A stretch of DNA of 64,000 nucleotides from Calliopsis andreniformis (Eukaryota; Arthropoda; Insecta; Hymenoptera; Andrenidae). Each line of letters starts with the position of its first letter. The first letter of the stretch is position 1. Of this stretch, positions 13,536 through 27,012 are shown in pieces. The position numbers and the translations under genes were made by a program. The stretch is taken from the NCBI RefSeq assembly GCF_051401765.1, contig NC_135071.1:8410961-8474960 (forward strand), written 5' to 3'. The notes below the pieces were generated by a model. The model was given only the letters and a program-made list of their open reading frames with translations. It was not told the origin of the DNA and ran no database searches.

Positions 13536-16500
13536 TAAGGTAATGGTGGTCATTGTACATACGTCGAATTGACGTCACTATCCAAGCGATGATAAAAACT
13601 AATCATTTGATGTCAGCAGTTGACGGGTGAAGTGAGCCGCGCTTTAAGAAATCGGACGAATGAGCTACCTGATATCTTAGAGGAAAAAAGATATAAAGGG
13701 AGCAGTTACACTTTCCTCCGAGGAAAATTTTAGCTAGATCAACATGGCGGTTTATGGACAATCTCTCTTTCCTCTAAGTCTGATGTAGAAAATCACAGTG
13801 GTGGCTAATAATCGAAAAAAAGTCTCAATGCGACCTTAAAGAAACTGATTAAAGTGAAAGCCCCGAATTTCCTCCACGTTTTGAGGTCAAACTTGGCTAT
13901 ATCGGGAAGATGAAACGTCGAGATTGAAACACGTAGAAAGAAGGAAAATCGAGATTATCTTGCCCTTGATTCCACGAATTGGACGTCTGGGTGGTCGAAG
14001 TTCTTCTGGTTAAAAACGATTTACCGAGACCTCCCGAAGTTACCTAAGGAACCAAATTGGCCTTGAGATCTGGAGCGCAAGCACGATGGAAACATGTTAC
14101 AGCCGGTGCTGTTTGTGCGATATTATTGTCGTCGGTTGGGACAATATCAAGGCTGTTGCGCTGAAGAGTGAGCAAACTAAATAAAAGAACGGTATGTGGG
14201 TGTGTAAGTAGTCTGTCGTCACGATTGTGATAGGGACGAAGTAAACAATAGACCTAATATGTTGTGTGGGACGTTGTATCTAGGAGAAGATAATGAGTGC
14301 TGGGAAAAGTAAAATGAGGTGCGCAAGAAATAAAACCGTTTCGAGGATTTATTTTGTTCATGTAAAAATATCCATCCTTTTTAAACCAATGACAGTGAAG
14401 GGCATTACAGGGTACCATGAAAGTGGTTTTAATCATTGGGACGGTGTAGAACTCTATTACAATTGAAAATAGACCACAATCGTTATTCGAAAAAAAATTG
14501 TCATTCTACTATATTGACAGTTTTCTTCACAGATTGCTTGGTGCAACGATTACACTTTTTTTTTTTTCTTTTAATGAAAACATACTCTTGTCTGCAGTAT
14601 TGTCAATACTTCTCTAAATATTTCACATTTTTTCAAATTCATAAAAAATACTTTTTTTTTATTATTTAATATTACATCTACAACTGGTCTTTTTTAAGCC
14701 AACCAGCAGATTTATTGTAATCTAACGTATCATGTGTGAAGGAACATACAGTGATGTTCCTCTATAAAAAATACTGTATAGGAGAAAACAGGTCAGCTCT
14801 CGAGTGTAAACTTCTTTTTTCTTGAATGCCAACATTATTCTTTTTTTTTCATCCATCATAAATCTGCTTCTTTATTAACGGTGATTATTAGTCTAGACAT
14901 TTTAGGTAAACTTGTGCCTTTTTATCCTAAGTTCAAATTTATTTCTCTTTGTATACCGTATTTCACTTTAATGACTTTTATAACAAACTATTTTCTACAA
15001 TACGTTATCTTCATTCCTTTTGCAGTCTTGTGTTAAAAAAATATTAAACGTGTTACTGTTTGCAATTGACAACTTTATGTACACCGTTTCAATACAATAA
15101 ATTGTTAACTAATTTTAAACAAATTTAGCCTAGTTAATTTCCTCCTGTGGATTTAGCAACGTTCTAAATATTTATGGACGTATAAATTTATCAGTCGTAT
15201 ATAGCTAACACGGTAACCAGCAAATTAATTAATTGAATTAATTAGTGAATATTTACTATTAGTGACAGTGAAGTGATGCGCTTTGAAATTCAATTATTGC
15301 TGAAACCGAAAGTATATTCTATAGTGGCTTGAGGTTGCTATGTCCATTTTATTATTTTCCTTGTAATATCATTATGATAATGTTATTGAAACTTTGCTGT
15401 CGAATAATACTAATAAAAATTGTAGATGTCAGTTAATGAAGTGCATGACTGAGTTATAACTGTCTATCACTAATTATGAGTAACGATGAAAGTAATAAAA
15501 GAATTCTCATTGAATACTCCGATGAAATAGTTTTTTCCTCGTTTCCCTTTACCAATTTCTTTAATCGTATCAGCACGTTAATTGTCGAGCATACTTTCGT
15601 AATACTACTGCAGTTTACTTTGTACGTTATAAATGGATATTATCCTTTGATTAAGAAGATATTTTATTCTGGAAGCTCAGAAGAATTTTATTTGAGACAA
15701 TTTAATTAAAACAAACCTGTTAATTGTTTTCAATTGTTCTGGCTTGTATGAGTTATTAAAAAATGTTTTTAAATATTTTATGAGCTACTAAGAAACGTTA
15801 ATAGGGATTGAAATTCTGTTAATTGTTGTAAATTATTATTTTTCCAATAATAATTTTATTTATGTATCACACGACAATCTCCTAATTATACTTTTTATTC
15901 TACTACTTTTTATATCATTACCTTAATTTACTCTTTCTTTTAATAGAAAGATTTACTTACAGTAATTAAATGCTTTGAAACACGGCAGCTAATTATGAAA
16001 AGATATACAATAAAGTAAACTGTGAATCTGACGTAAAAATAGCGTGGATTAAATTTGCTCTGGGGATAACAACAGCTTAAAGTATGACTAAGCCCTGTCT
16101 CGGCCATTCAAGTCTACTGATAGAAGAAAAAAGATCACCCTGATAGCATAGGCCCAGCAATCTTTAAATTTGAGTCCAATTGAGTTATTCGCATATGAAT
16201 GACACCACTTGTAGCAAAGGTCGTAAGCCTTCAGTATTCAAGGTCAGGTGATGGCTTGGGAACTTTGTTTCGAGGGGATTGAATGTCAGAATGTGTCAGT
16301 GGGTGGCTTCTTGCTGTGATGTCATAAAAAACTTGGTGATACGTATACCGATATTGATATGAGTAATAATTATGTTTTCAGATATTCTTATCGAATACAG
16401 TGACTTAAAAAGTATTTATTCATTCAGTTTTCGTATATTAATTTTGCATAAAAAAATTGTATGTTATACTAGAATCTAAAAAGATCCTTTGATACTTGGT

Positions 16501-19500
16501 CCAATTTTATCCAACTTTATGAAGTCAGTTTTGAAGGAGAACGTTTGTTCCTCATTCGTCGTTTTATCGATAAATGCAATATTCGTAATATCATTATACG
16601 TCACACACTCCCATATCGCATGCATATCGCCAGATATTAAATTAACAGCTTTTGTACTTCACTTGAACTGAGTACAAAAGATTTCTAATGGTTTTAAGGG
16701 AAACGATCTTTCCGATGATGGTCTGCTATTAATAGGTAAAGCTGGAGCATTTACAAAAGGATTGTTTCAGATCCTCTTTTAACACATTTTTTGATACAGG
16801 TCTTGTATGAAAATTGAGTGTATGAATACTTTATTCGTTTATATTAAAAACTTGTAATATACATATATGTTAATAAAATATTGATCATTTTAATTGAACA
16901 GTTTTCTTGTTCTATATCTACTTTGTGAAACATAATACGGTTTCTTTGTGCTGTCACATTTATTAAATAATTTTTGCCGAATTTTTTATATTTGAAAGGA
17001 AAATCCACAGTGCGCAGACTTTTATAAAGTTTTCTAGTTCAAAAGAAAATGTGTAATTATACAAGAGAAAGATCATATTAAAGTTTAAAGATTGAATTTA
17101 AGAACTGCTTTTAATTTTAAGCGGAAAGGTAAAAGAATTGCTTTCCATGTTCAGGTGCCATTTAATATTTTCTACAATTTTAGGTAATATCTGTAATTTA
17201 TCTAGAAATTCTTTCATCCGTCGATTACTTTTACTCTCAAGACGTAACGCCCACATCGACTGAACTTTTAAGATAAGAAAAGTCTATTAGGATTTTGAAC
17301 GACGTTAATTTTCAACGTATATCTAATGTGTTTGAAATGAGCACAAATTTTTATACATTTTTTTATTAAACAAATCTTTATCCTACATGTTTTTCTTAAT
17401 ATAATGGTGATTTAATTTTCAAATTTTCAATTTTTTTACGTTTTGATCACTATCTAGATATTATTAATTTTAACTCTTAATGCCTTATTCTGTACTTTTT
17501 GATTTTGTACGAAGCGTTTATATGAAAATTTGACACTTAAATAATAAACACAATTTGTCTCGAATACAATCTACCATTCACGCATCACTCAGTATTCCCG
17601 TAATCGATCTGTCAGGAAGCCATTTCTCGTCAGAGATATGAGGTCAAATTTAAACTTCGTTGCAATATTGAATACAACAAATAGAGTGAATGCTAGTCAT
17701 CAGTAACACAATAAACGAAAATGAGATTTTTCGCTTCGTGAACCACTTTTATTCAAAGGGGTAGAATCAAAGTAGTCATAAAAAAAAAACACAATTTATC
17801 AGAGGGTATATTAGTTTGGAGAATATTGCTTTTTTTTCGTTACGAAACTCGTTGAGTTGAACTAATAAAAAGGGTTATCAGAAAAAGTTCTCACAAACTG
17901 TCTTGCTTAAGCTCGTTCCCAAGTGTTTGACCCCTGTTCATCTTTGGTCGCAGACAGTAAAATGGAACATCTTATAGAAGTATAGTCTGTTCAAAAAAGT
18001 TAGCCTTTATTACCACAAATTCATCACTAATCTGGCTCATAGGATAACTTAAACCAAAGTTTTTATGTTTCTTAGATGTTTCCTTTTTTCTGAATTACAG
18101 GGTTTCGAGATATATTTTAATTAAAATTTACTAAAAAATATATTCTTGATTAAAACTTCAAATTAAGACTGATAATGCATCTATCTATTAGAAGATACTG
18201 TACGTAATTAAATCAAAGTTGAACATTTTTGTCCTGTGACAATTTTTTCAAGAGGATACGATATGACATATTTACACGATAATTGAGTAAAATTGAGTTG
18301 AAACCATGCTTTAATAATTATCATATTTGTAAGTAGTGAAAATTATAAATTGAATATTTATTTAATACGTGATATTAATTTTCTCAGGGAAGGAGCATCC
18401 TAAAATAAATGCGAAAATTAATTTAATAAATCTTCGCGTTAAATGGAGTTCATTAGTGTTAAGATAGTTAAATGCATAGTTCTTCGTATTTCCTCCCACG
18501 TACATTTCTCTAAAAAATCTTAAGTAATTTTATTTTGCAAAAAAGTGCTGAGTTATAACACAAAGGAACACAAAGCGTAATAGGTCGTTTGTAGAAAGTC
18601 GATGGTTGATACGCAAGAGATGGCTCGATCCTTCGAGAAATTGTCAGTCGAGAAGGATGAAAGATGTCCTTTTTTTCCTACCAGAATGCATTATCCTTCA
18701 GAGAATCCAGAGATTTCCGACGTTTACCAATTCAAATTCTGCGTCGGCCTCTGTCGGTCGCTTAACACCCCAAGGTATCCTCCTACGTGTATGTCAGAAA
18801 CTTATCCCCATAGTATTAATGCAAAATTGTTTCTAACATTCGATCCGTTTCTTTTTTCGATCATCCTGAAGGAAATCCGATTTGCTATTCAATTTAGTAT
18901 GTATGCTTGCAGCGATTTTTACTAAAAAATCTGACAATAAGTTATTTTTCATGCTTTCCATTGTAACATCTAATATTAGACACATTGTGAGAAATCTTAA
19001 AATCCGGTGAATCCTCAAATGAAACACATAGGTAATCTGTTTCAGGTAGAAAATTGATATTTATATAGTAATAAATTCATAGAAATTGATTTTTTATAAA
19101 TATACATGTACAAAATGTTTTCAAATTCTTCAAATTTTCAAACCTTTAAATTTCATATTTTAACATCTTCGCAGTCTTCTGATGTATGTATTTATTTCAA
19201 TTTCTGGTTTTCAATTCTTACATCTCTCTCTTTGTGTTTTGGGTACATCCTTGGATTAAATATATACTGATAGATTAAATATGTAACTGTAAACATTACA
19301 AAATTTTCGAAAATTTGTAAATTTTCGAACAAGTAAAATTGTTTTCAGCATTATTATCGTTCAGCGTTATTAGTATGTATAATTTTAATTTAAAGCATAG
19401 GCATTCAGCATATTCCATATGATAGACAAATTAATTGTTTTGTGTATCAGTTGCCAGTAACACGAAGTGGAAGATTATATAATGAAACAATAAATATTCC

Positions 19501-21652
19501 AGGACACATTTTTCATGGAGTCATATTACGTCCATAAAGAAATATTCCTGAATTTGTTGATAGAAAGTTAATTACTTATTTGTTTTAAAAGTAATTTAAC
19601 TTTTAAGCTCCTCTGTATCTTACATAGGTTTCAATGCCTGCATTTATTTTATGAACTGATTGTAATAAAACCGTTGGTCGAATAACCAGTAGCTTCTTGA
19701 AAAGACTGCAGTCGTGGAGGACTCGTAATTGGGATATATTTTCTCAGATATTACATTAACATAATGGCCGCCTAGCTCGTACGCGCAGGAAATTGAATAA
19801 TTCACAGGGATTGTAACGTGGCAAAAGGAATTTTTGAAAACGAGAATTATTGAAGCTATTAAATTTGAGGAATATAAAGGATTCACTAAAACCAAAGCAA
19901 AGTATGAAATTTAGAATCCCCTTGAAAAATTTAAACAAATATTAAGCTATATTTCAAAGATCTCATTTTCTATTTTTGTTAAGAGGGTAGACCATTTTGT
20001 AAATTTAAGAAAATAGATAAATCAAAAATTTGATTACCTAGATAACTGTAGAGACTAATGTAGAACATTTTTCTGAGGTGTAATATTGTTGTTGAGTAAT
20101 ATTTTAATTTTATTTTCATGCATACGAAACTAAAAATACGTGAGAAATAATTTTTCGAATTTTTGAATCCAACAAAATCAGGAATGACTTTAATGAAAAC
20201 AGTATATGCAGGAAAATTTGATTTTGCTTTTAGTTCTTTCAAAAAACATCAGATTTTAGTGAAAATAAATCTAATAAAACGAATACGATAGTGTTTTAAA
20301 GCTTTTTTCTCGTTTATTCAGAAAATTATTACAAAAGCAATTAGATTTATTTGCGAGATTTATGATGAAACTTTTCCATGGAAAGTCATTAGCAAGGATG
20401 ACAAGCGAATTTTCCAAGACGAAAAGAAATAACGCATCAAGTCCCTCTGGTCTTAATTTGCAAAGTGTTTCAGAAACAGCATGATTTCATTAATTCTAAA
20501 TATGAATAATTATTGCAATTCGAAATCTGGCAATAAACCTTACTGAACAAATTCGGATTAAATAATATCATGTCTGAAATATTTTGACTAATATTAAAAA
20601 TACAAATTATCAAACATTACTAAACAGAGTTTATTGGATTATTAGTATTATGAGAAATTAAAAGAATAAAAAATTCTTATTATTACAGAAAACACAATTA
20701 AGACTTATGCAGCAATCTAATATTATACTATCGTCTTCCGATTTTAAATATTTTAATTATTTTGTGTAGCAAATCCTATTAATTTTATTTGGTAATAAGG
20801 TGGGGGCTATGTATAAGAGTATTCTCGAACTAACTGTGAATTTCAAGGGAGAAATCGTTTATCCTAGTTGGGATGGCTATCTTCTCCTCGCTTCCATGAA
20901 ACAACGCTTTATTTATTTTCAATTATATTCTACAAACGTTCGTAAATTACTGTCTCATGCATGTGATTTAGTAAGCACAACGACATTAAAATACGTTAAA
21001 ATTTGTTTTGTTTACTGTCAGCGATTGTACCAGCACCAGCGCAATAACGTATTAATAATTATTATCTTCCAGGAATATTTTACGTGAGAGAATCTTTCTC
21101 AGGAAAATTGTCAACATTCGGAGAAATATGGAAACGTAGTGTGTGGCATATTTAAGCAACAGATGATGATAGCTGACAATTACAAGATCCATTAAAGTGC
21201 AACGAGGTCGTTACCAGCACTATTCAAGGTAATATAAATTACTAGAAAGTAGGAATCTTACTATGACTCGAAAAGAGGAAAAAGATAGAGTACACCCTAT
21301 AATTGTATACCCTATACTAGTATACCCTCTATAATTTGTGGAAGCGAAATTGCTAGGTCACTGTCTACATGTCTAGCTTATGCAAAAGAGATACAATTTT
21401 CAGGTATCCCTAATCCACTTTAACAAATTACGCAGAGAACTTGTTGGTATTCACCTACAGTAGTTAGACACGTTGTTCGATGATAGGTGTCAGAAATTCT
21501 AAGGAATGGTTCAGGCTAAAATAAAAGAAGAATTAAGGAAATTTTCTTTTCGAGTTATTAATTATAGAGAAAATGTCTAAAATACTCTTGAAGTATGTCT
21601 GACTTGACGAGTTATTCTACTGGTTCTACGCTGCACCTGATCTAAAGCCTTA
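13536..21652. other. Long gene-free stretch
   Basis: Mostly AT-rich. A somewhat more GC-rich patch lies at about 13,620-14,250. Short open frames (for example 14,436-14,669 and 18,602-18,925) show no recognisable protein, codon bias or splice partners. Confidence 0.5.
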
Positions 21653-22034
21653 TTCAGATTAATCAAGTTTGTGTTCACACAAGTCAAGTTACTTGGATTC
21701 AAGTGGTTCGAATTCAAAAGTGACTTGAATTCAAGCTGTCAGATAAAAATAATAAACATGGCGTCGAAAAAAGTAGTGCGTCCTAGATATTTGGTTATGT
21801 ATTTTTCAAATAATCCTTTTTGCTTGAAATTTTCCCTGTATGATACAGTATACACCATGGCATACATCAATCATTGTGTATTTAAAGGCAAGGAAAAGTT
21901 GAAAAGACGTCAACTTCACTTGAAGTTCGAAAAGATATTTTAAGTCAAATAATATGACATCTTCACACTGGTCACGTTGACTTGAATTACTTGCATTCAA
22001 GCCACTTGAGTTCAAGTAGCTTAACTAATCTGAA
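21653..22034. repeat. MITE-like element with GAATTCAAG-rich inverted ends
   Basis: The left end ttcagattaatcaagttt, then acttggattcaagtggttcg, is matched in inverse by the right end cttgagttcaagtagcttaa plus ctaatctgaa. The interior (from 21,759) contains an open start, MASKKVVRPRYLVMYF, possibly the relic N-terminus of a transposon protein; that is a guess. Confidence 0.7.
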
Positions 22035-22090
22035 CGTACCTAGATAAAATAGATATTTAAAGGAATGTTTCGAGTTACCTAAAACAACGC

Positions 22091-22166
22091 GTTCACATTG
22101 GTCAAATTGCCCCAAGTCACTTGCATTCAAACCATTTGAATTCAAGTTAACTTGACTAATCTGAAC
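22091..22166. repeat. Solo right end of the same MITE family
   Basis: gttcacattggtcaaattgc followed by a run ending ttgactaatctgaac resembles the right end of the element just upstream, 56 bases away, without its own left half. Confidence 0.6.
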
Positions 22167-24087
22167 AAGATTTAATGCATATTAGCAGTAGAATAAGTCC
22201 TAAGTCAGACACATTTATGATAGCTATAACAATCATTATAAAAGGCAACTGTAGTTTGCTACTACGACTAGATAATGAAGATAGGTTTTAACTCATATTT
22301 TGTTCCACTTTAATGCAAAATACTATTAGTGTTACACTGCAAAATATACACTTTTGTACGTGTTCATACATACCTACTATGTACTCTGCTTTCAATCTAT
22401 TTTAAGAGAATCACTTGTTTATACGTGTCGCGCGCGTATTCGCATTCATATTTTCCGCATTCATTGAACCCACATTTTTCCCCAGGATTTCCATCGATTG
22501 CTCGCTGCATCCACGGTCTCCGCATCTTTCATCGTCTATGAAATACCTGTGAAATCGCTTGCAAATTGAATTCGGTCACTTCGTTTACCGTTATTTTCAC
22601 TGTTGGAAGGGTTGATTGAGTTTTAACTGAATATAGGATTTTTTGAGACCGAGGAAAAGCCTCAGTATTGCTTCCTGGATCCATCGAATTGTTTTGTATC
22701 GAATGTAATTAAAACCACTTGTATTGCAATCTCTTCTTCAACTAAGATTCTTCAGTTTTTTAACTCAAATTAAATGTTATATTCGCTAAAGTAGTAACTA
22801 AAATTATATGGAATAGTATTTTTCGCGAAATAAATTTTGCGCATGTTTACATGATTAATGTCACTGCGTAGCCTCAATATTTAATAAATGCAGTTTAACA
22901 AGACTTCTAATATATTTTATTATTAATTAATTAATTGATAAATAAATACATTTACTATTGATTAAATTTACTTTTATCGTTAAAAGTCTGCTTGTTATTA
23001 TACAAGAAAATTGACTAGTACTTACAAGTCATAAAATGTAACTAACAATATTGATTCAGTCGTTCAAAACGAACTTGGTTATAAAAAAGACTATTATAAA
23101 TATTATAATGTAGAATGATTTATAAATTTATTAAATGAACATATTCATAATCGAAGAACATTGTAGCTTTTGTATTAAAAGTTACAGAATTGCATTTTTG
23201 TTTCTCCCAGAAGAGTTCTAGCAGATTCCAGAAATAAATCATGAAATTTATGAAACAAACATGAAGTGCAAGTATGTTTATCTAAGAGTGATAAAATTAA
23301 TCTTTCCCTTCTCATTAAGCCTGGGTAAAACTATGTCTTATGAGAATATAACAACATTCAAATCAGAGTAGCGCTAGTGAATTAGTTCAGGTACTTAGCG
23401 ATCAGTACTTGTCATGTTGAAGGAAGAATACCACCTGTAGAGGCATGTCTGAAAGTCTAGGAGAGATAGAAAATAGATTAAGTTTGTCTAAAACAGAACC
23501 AAATACAAAAAAATGACTCATCATTAAAAGCTACACTAATTTAATTATAATTAACAACAGGCTCAAGCAAATAGCCTCTCATTTATCAACTTCAAGTTGG
23601 TAAGTCGCATTCTTGTCATTTAATATTTGAAATGTTTTACTGTTTGATAAACCCGTTTGACCAACACTACCTGTTAAGAGTTTCTAATCATATTCTTTAT
23701 ATTAAGAAAGTTAAGGCGTATCTTGTGAACAGTTGTATTTATTTGTTGCATTACATTGGAAAGATAATACTACAGTTATTTCGAAAATAATAATTTTTAA
23801 AAATAATTACTTATTTTGGAGGAACTTATACAATATAGTGACAAAACAAGTGTCACAGTTGAACAAATTAAGGTATTTTACATTCTTGGTTTTGTGTCAT
23901 TTACTGACATCGAAATTTTACCTTGTTAAGTAACTAAAACTCCTTCAAGCACTTATGAATATTTAATGCAGAAACATATTGGTAATTCTGAGATTATTTC
24001 ACATGAATAATAATAACACTGAGCGAAAATTGTGGCGAGTGTGAATACATATTCAATGCAAATTGTTCTTTAATGTTCTGTTGTGTA
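22167..24087. other. Gene-free AT-rich DNA
   Basis: No supported feature; only short chance open frames. Confidence 0.5.
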
Positions 24088-24093
24088 TTTATT
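24088..24093 (-). terminator. Possible poly(A) signal of the Gly-Asn/acidic protein gene
   Basis: AATAAA on the minus strand about 240 bases past the stop codon, in AT-rich sequence. Hexamers arise easily here by chance. Confidence 0.35.
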
Positions 24094-24333
24094 CATGCAA
24101 TTCACAAATATGAGTATAATTATATATATTACAATTAAAACTTAATATATATATATTGTTATGTCTATATATTATCTATATGTACATATAAGTACATAAG
24201 GAACCAGCCCTATTCCCTTAGAAATTTAGTTTCTTTTTCATCCATTATTTTCGATTTTATACGTTTTTAAAGTAAACAACTTCAATTATGGGGGTTACTA
24301 TAATTTTCTCTTTTTAATATTGATGCTTCATTT

Positions 24334-26980
24334 TTACTTAAGACCTACAAGCCTCCTTTTTAGACTTAACACATCGTGAATTCCTTGCTGCAAGATACTT
24401 GGCTGTTCGACAGGAAGATAGTAATTCTTTCTGCGTCTTAATTTTTTCTCCTCGGAAGAATCATGACTGCGGATCCATCTCTTCTTTTCCTTTCCCCTCC
24501 TCCATCTTGATTCTTCACTGCTAGAGATATCGTCACTGTCAAAACTTGGTATGCTACGACGATTCCCCGAGTTCCATTTATTGTGAGGGAAATTATTACG
24601 GTAGTGTGCTGTCCTTCTATCATTTCTTCTTTCCAAACTCAACCCGTTACTGCTAGAGCTCTCATCGCTGTCAGATTCTGCTAACCCACGGTGATTCTTT
24701 CTTTTACCTGCCTTGTTGCCCAAATATTTCTTGTTTCTGTGTCCCCTTAACTTTTTTAATTCATCACTGAGGGAGATGCTGTCACTGCTAGAATCACTGT
24801 CGTTACAATCGCTGTCGCTGCTAGATTCACTGCTGCTGTCATTCCAAGGATGTTTACCATTGATGATGTGTTCTACACGGCGGCGTTTCCTTATTTTATC
24901 TTTTCCATTAGAAGAACCATGCTTGCTGTGTCCCATTTTACTTTCATGTCTTTCCTTCCATGTCAGTTCACTAGTACTGGCGTCGCTGTCACTTTCCTGC
25001 AACTTCGATTCATCACTGCTAGCGCCGCTATCATTGCTAGCGTCTTCTACACTGCGATGATTTCTCCTTTTATGTTCTTCGCTAACAGAATCGTCATGAA
25101 TATCTCTTCTAATTTCTTCCTCTCCTTCTTTTAACCTGGATTCATTACTGCTGGCCTCACTGTCGTTGCTAGAGTCTGCTACACTACGATAGTTTTTTAT
25201 TTCTTCTTCCTCGCTAATAGAATCATCCTTAATAGGTATTTTAATTTCTTCCTCTTCTTCCTTCAACCTCGATTCATTACTATTGATGTCACTGTCGTTG
25301 CTAGAGTCTTCTACACTCCGATGAATCTCCCTGTCACGTTCTTCGCTAACAGAATCAACACTCCTGTGATCTCTTTCTTCCTCTTCTTCCTTCAACCTCG
25401 ATTCATTACTGTTGATGTCACTGTCGTTGCTAGAGTCTTCTACACTCCGATGAATCTCCCTGTCACGTTCTTCGCTAACAGAATCAACACTCCTGTGATC
25501 TCTTTCTTCCTCTTCTTCCTTCAACCTCGATTCATTACTGTTGATGTCACTGTCGTTGCTAGAGTCTTCTACACTCCGATGAATCTCCCTGTCACGTTCT
25601 TCGCTAACAGAATCAACACTCCTGTGATCTCTTTCTTCCTCTTCTTCCTTCAACCTCGATTCATTACTGTTGATGTCACTGTCGTTGCTAGAGTCTTCTA
25701 CACTCCGATGAATCTCCCTGTCACGTTCTTCGCTAACAGAATCAACACTCCTGTGATCTCTTTCTTCCTCTTCTTCCTTCAACCTCGATTCATTACTGTT
25801 GATGTCACTGTCGTTGCTAGAGTCTTCTACACTCCGATGAATCTCCCTGTCACGTTCTTCGCTAACAGAATCAACACTCCTGTGATCTCTTTCTTCCTCT
25901 TCTTCCTTCAACCTCGATTCATTACTGTTGATGTCACTGTCGTTGCTAGAGTCTTCTACACTCTGATGAATCGCCCTGTCGCGTTCTTCGCTAACAGAAT
26001 CAACACTCCTGTGATCTCTTTCTTCCTCTTCTTCCTTCAATCTCGATTCATTACTGTTGATGTCACTATCGTTGCTAGAATCTTCTACACTGCGATGATT
26101 TCCCCTGTCACGTTCTTCGCTGGCAGAATCAACACTCCTGTGATCTCTTTCTTCCTCTTTCTCCTTCAACCACGATTCATTACTGTTGATGTCACTGTCG
26201 TTGCTAGAGTCTGCACTGTGGCTGTTAGCTTCATTGTGTGCTTCTCTAGATGTATCGTCAATAGTGTGTCTCTTTTTTTTCCCTTCTCCTTCTGTTATAA
26301 TTAACTCGTCACTTCTAGAGTTTGATACATCTTCGTAATGGCTTCGGTTTTCTTCTTCGCTAGATATGACATCGTGATGATGTTGGTCTTCTCGTTCTTC
26401 TTTACTCTTGGATTTTAATTCATCACTGTTCGAGTTATCGTCAGTGTTAGAGTCTGCTACTTCATTGCTACTTCGTGCTTTGTCTTCCTCCCTAGATATA
26501 ATATCGTGACTAGAGTTATAGTCATTACTAGAATTCGCTACGTCATTCGGATTTTCTCTTTTACCTTCTTCACTATTACTTTCATCGCTGTCATGTTCTT
26601 TCTCCGTTCTCTTTTCCTCACTCTGTCTTAATTCATTACTGCGGGAGTTTTCGTTGCTTTCTGCTTCCGATGACCAGTGACGGTTTTCTTCTATTTTTCC
26701 TTTGTGTTCCTCGTTAGAAGCGTCGTTACTTTCATCACTTCCTTTTGCATCTTTACTTTCAGGTACAATCTTGTTTTCTTTGGAAACCGATTTATCAAGT
26801 GCTGATTCGTTTTCATTGGAACCCGATCTATCAAAGTTTAATTCATTTTCATCAGAATCTGATTTATTTTCGTTACTTTCTAAATAGCTTGTAGAGGGTT
26901 CATATATTCTAGTGGTTTCTTCGCTTATGATAGTATCGGAGCAGGTGCTGCTGCCATCATCTTCATTGTTCCCACTGTTT

Positions 26981-27012
<32 letters not shown>

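Noticed and set aside
21706..21716. GGTTCGAATTC resembling a tRNA B box
   Set aside because: It lies in the inverted end of a MITE, with no A box or cloverleaf around it.
25262..26215. CRISPR-like regular repeats
   Set aside because: Units are 129 bp with no unique spacers, lie inside a coding frame and are in an animal genome.
25321..26304. Plus-strand 327-codon repetitive open frame
   Set aside because: Antisense shadow of the 129-bp acidic repeat in the secreted protein gene.
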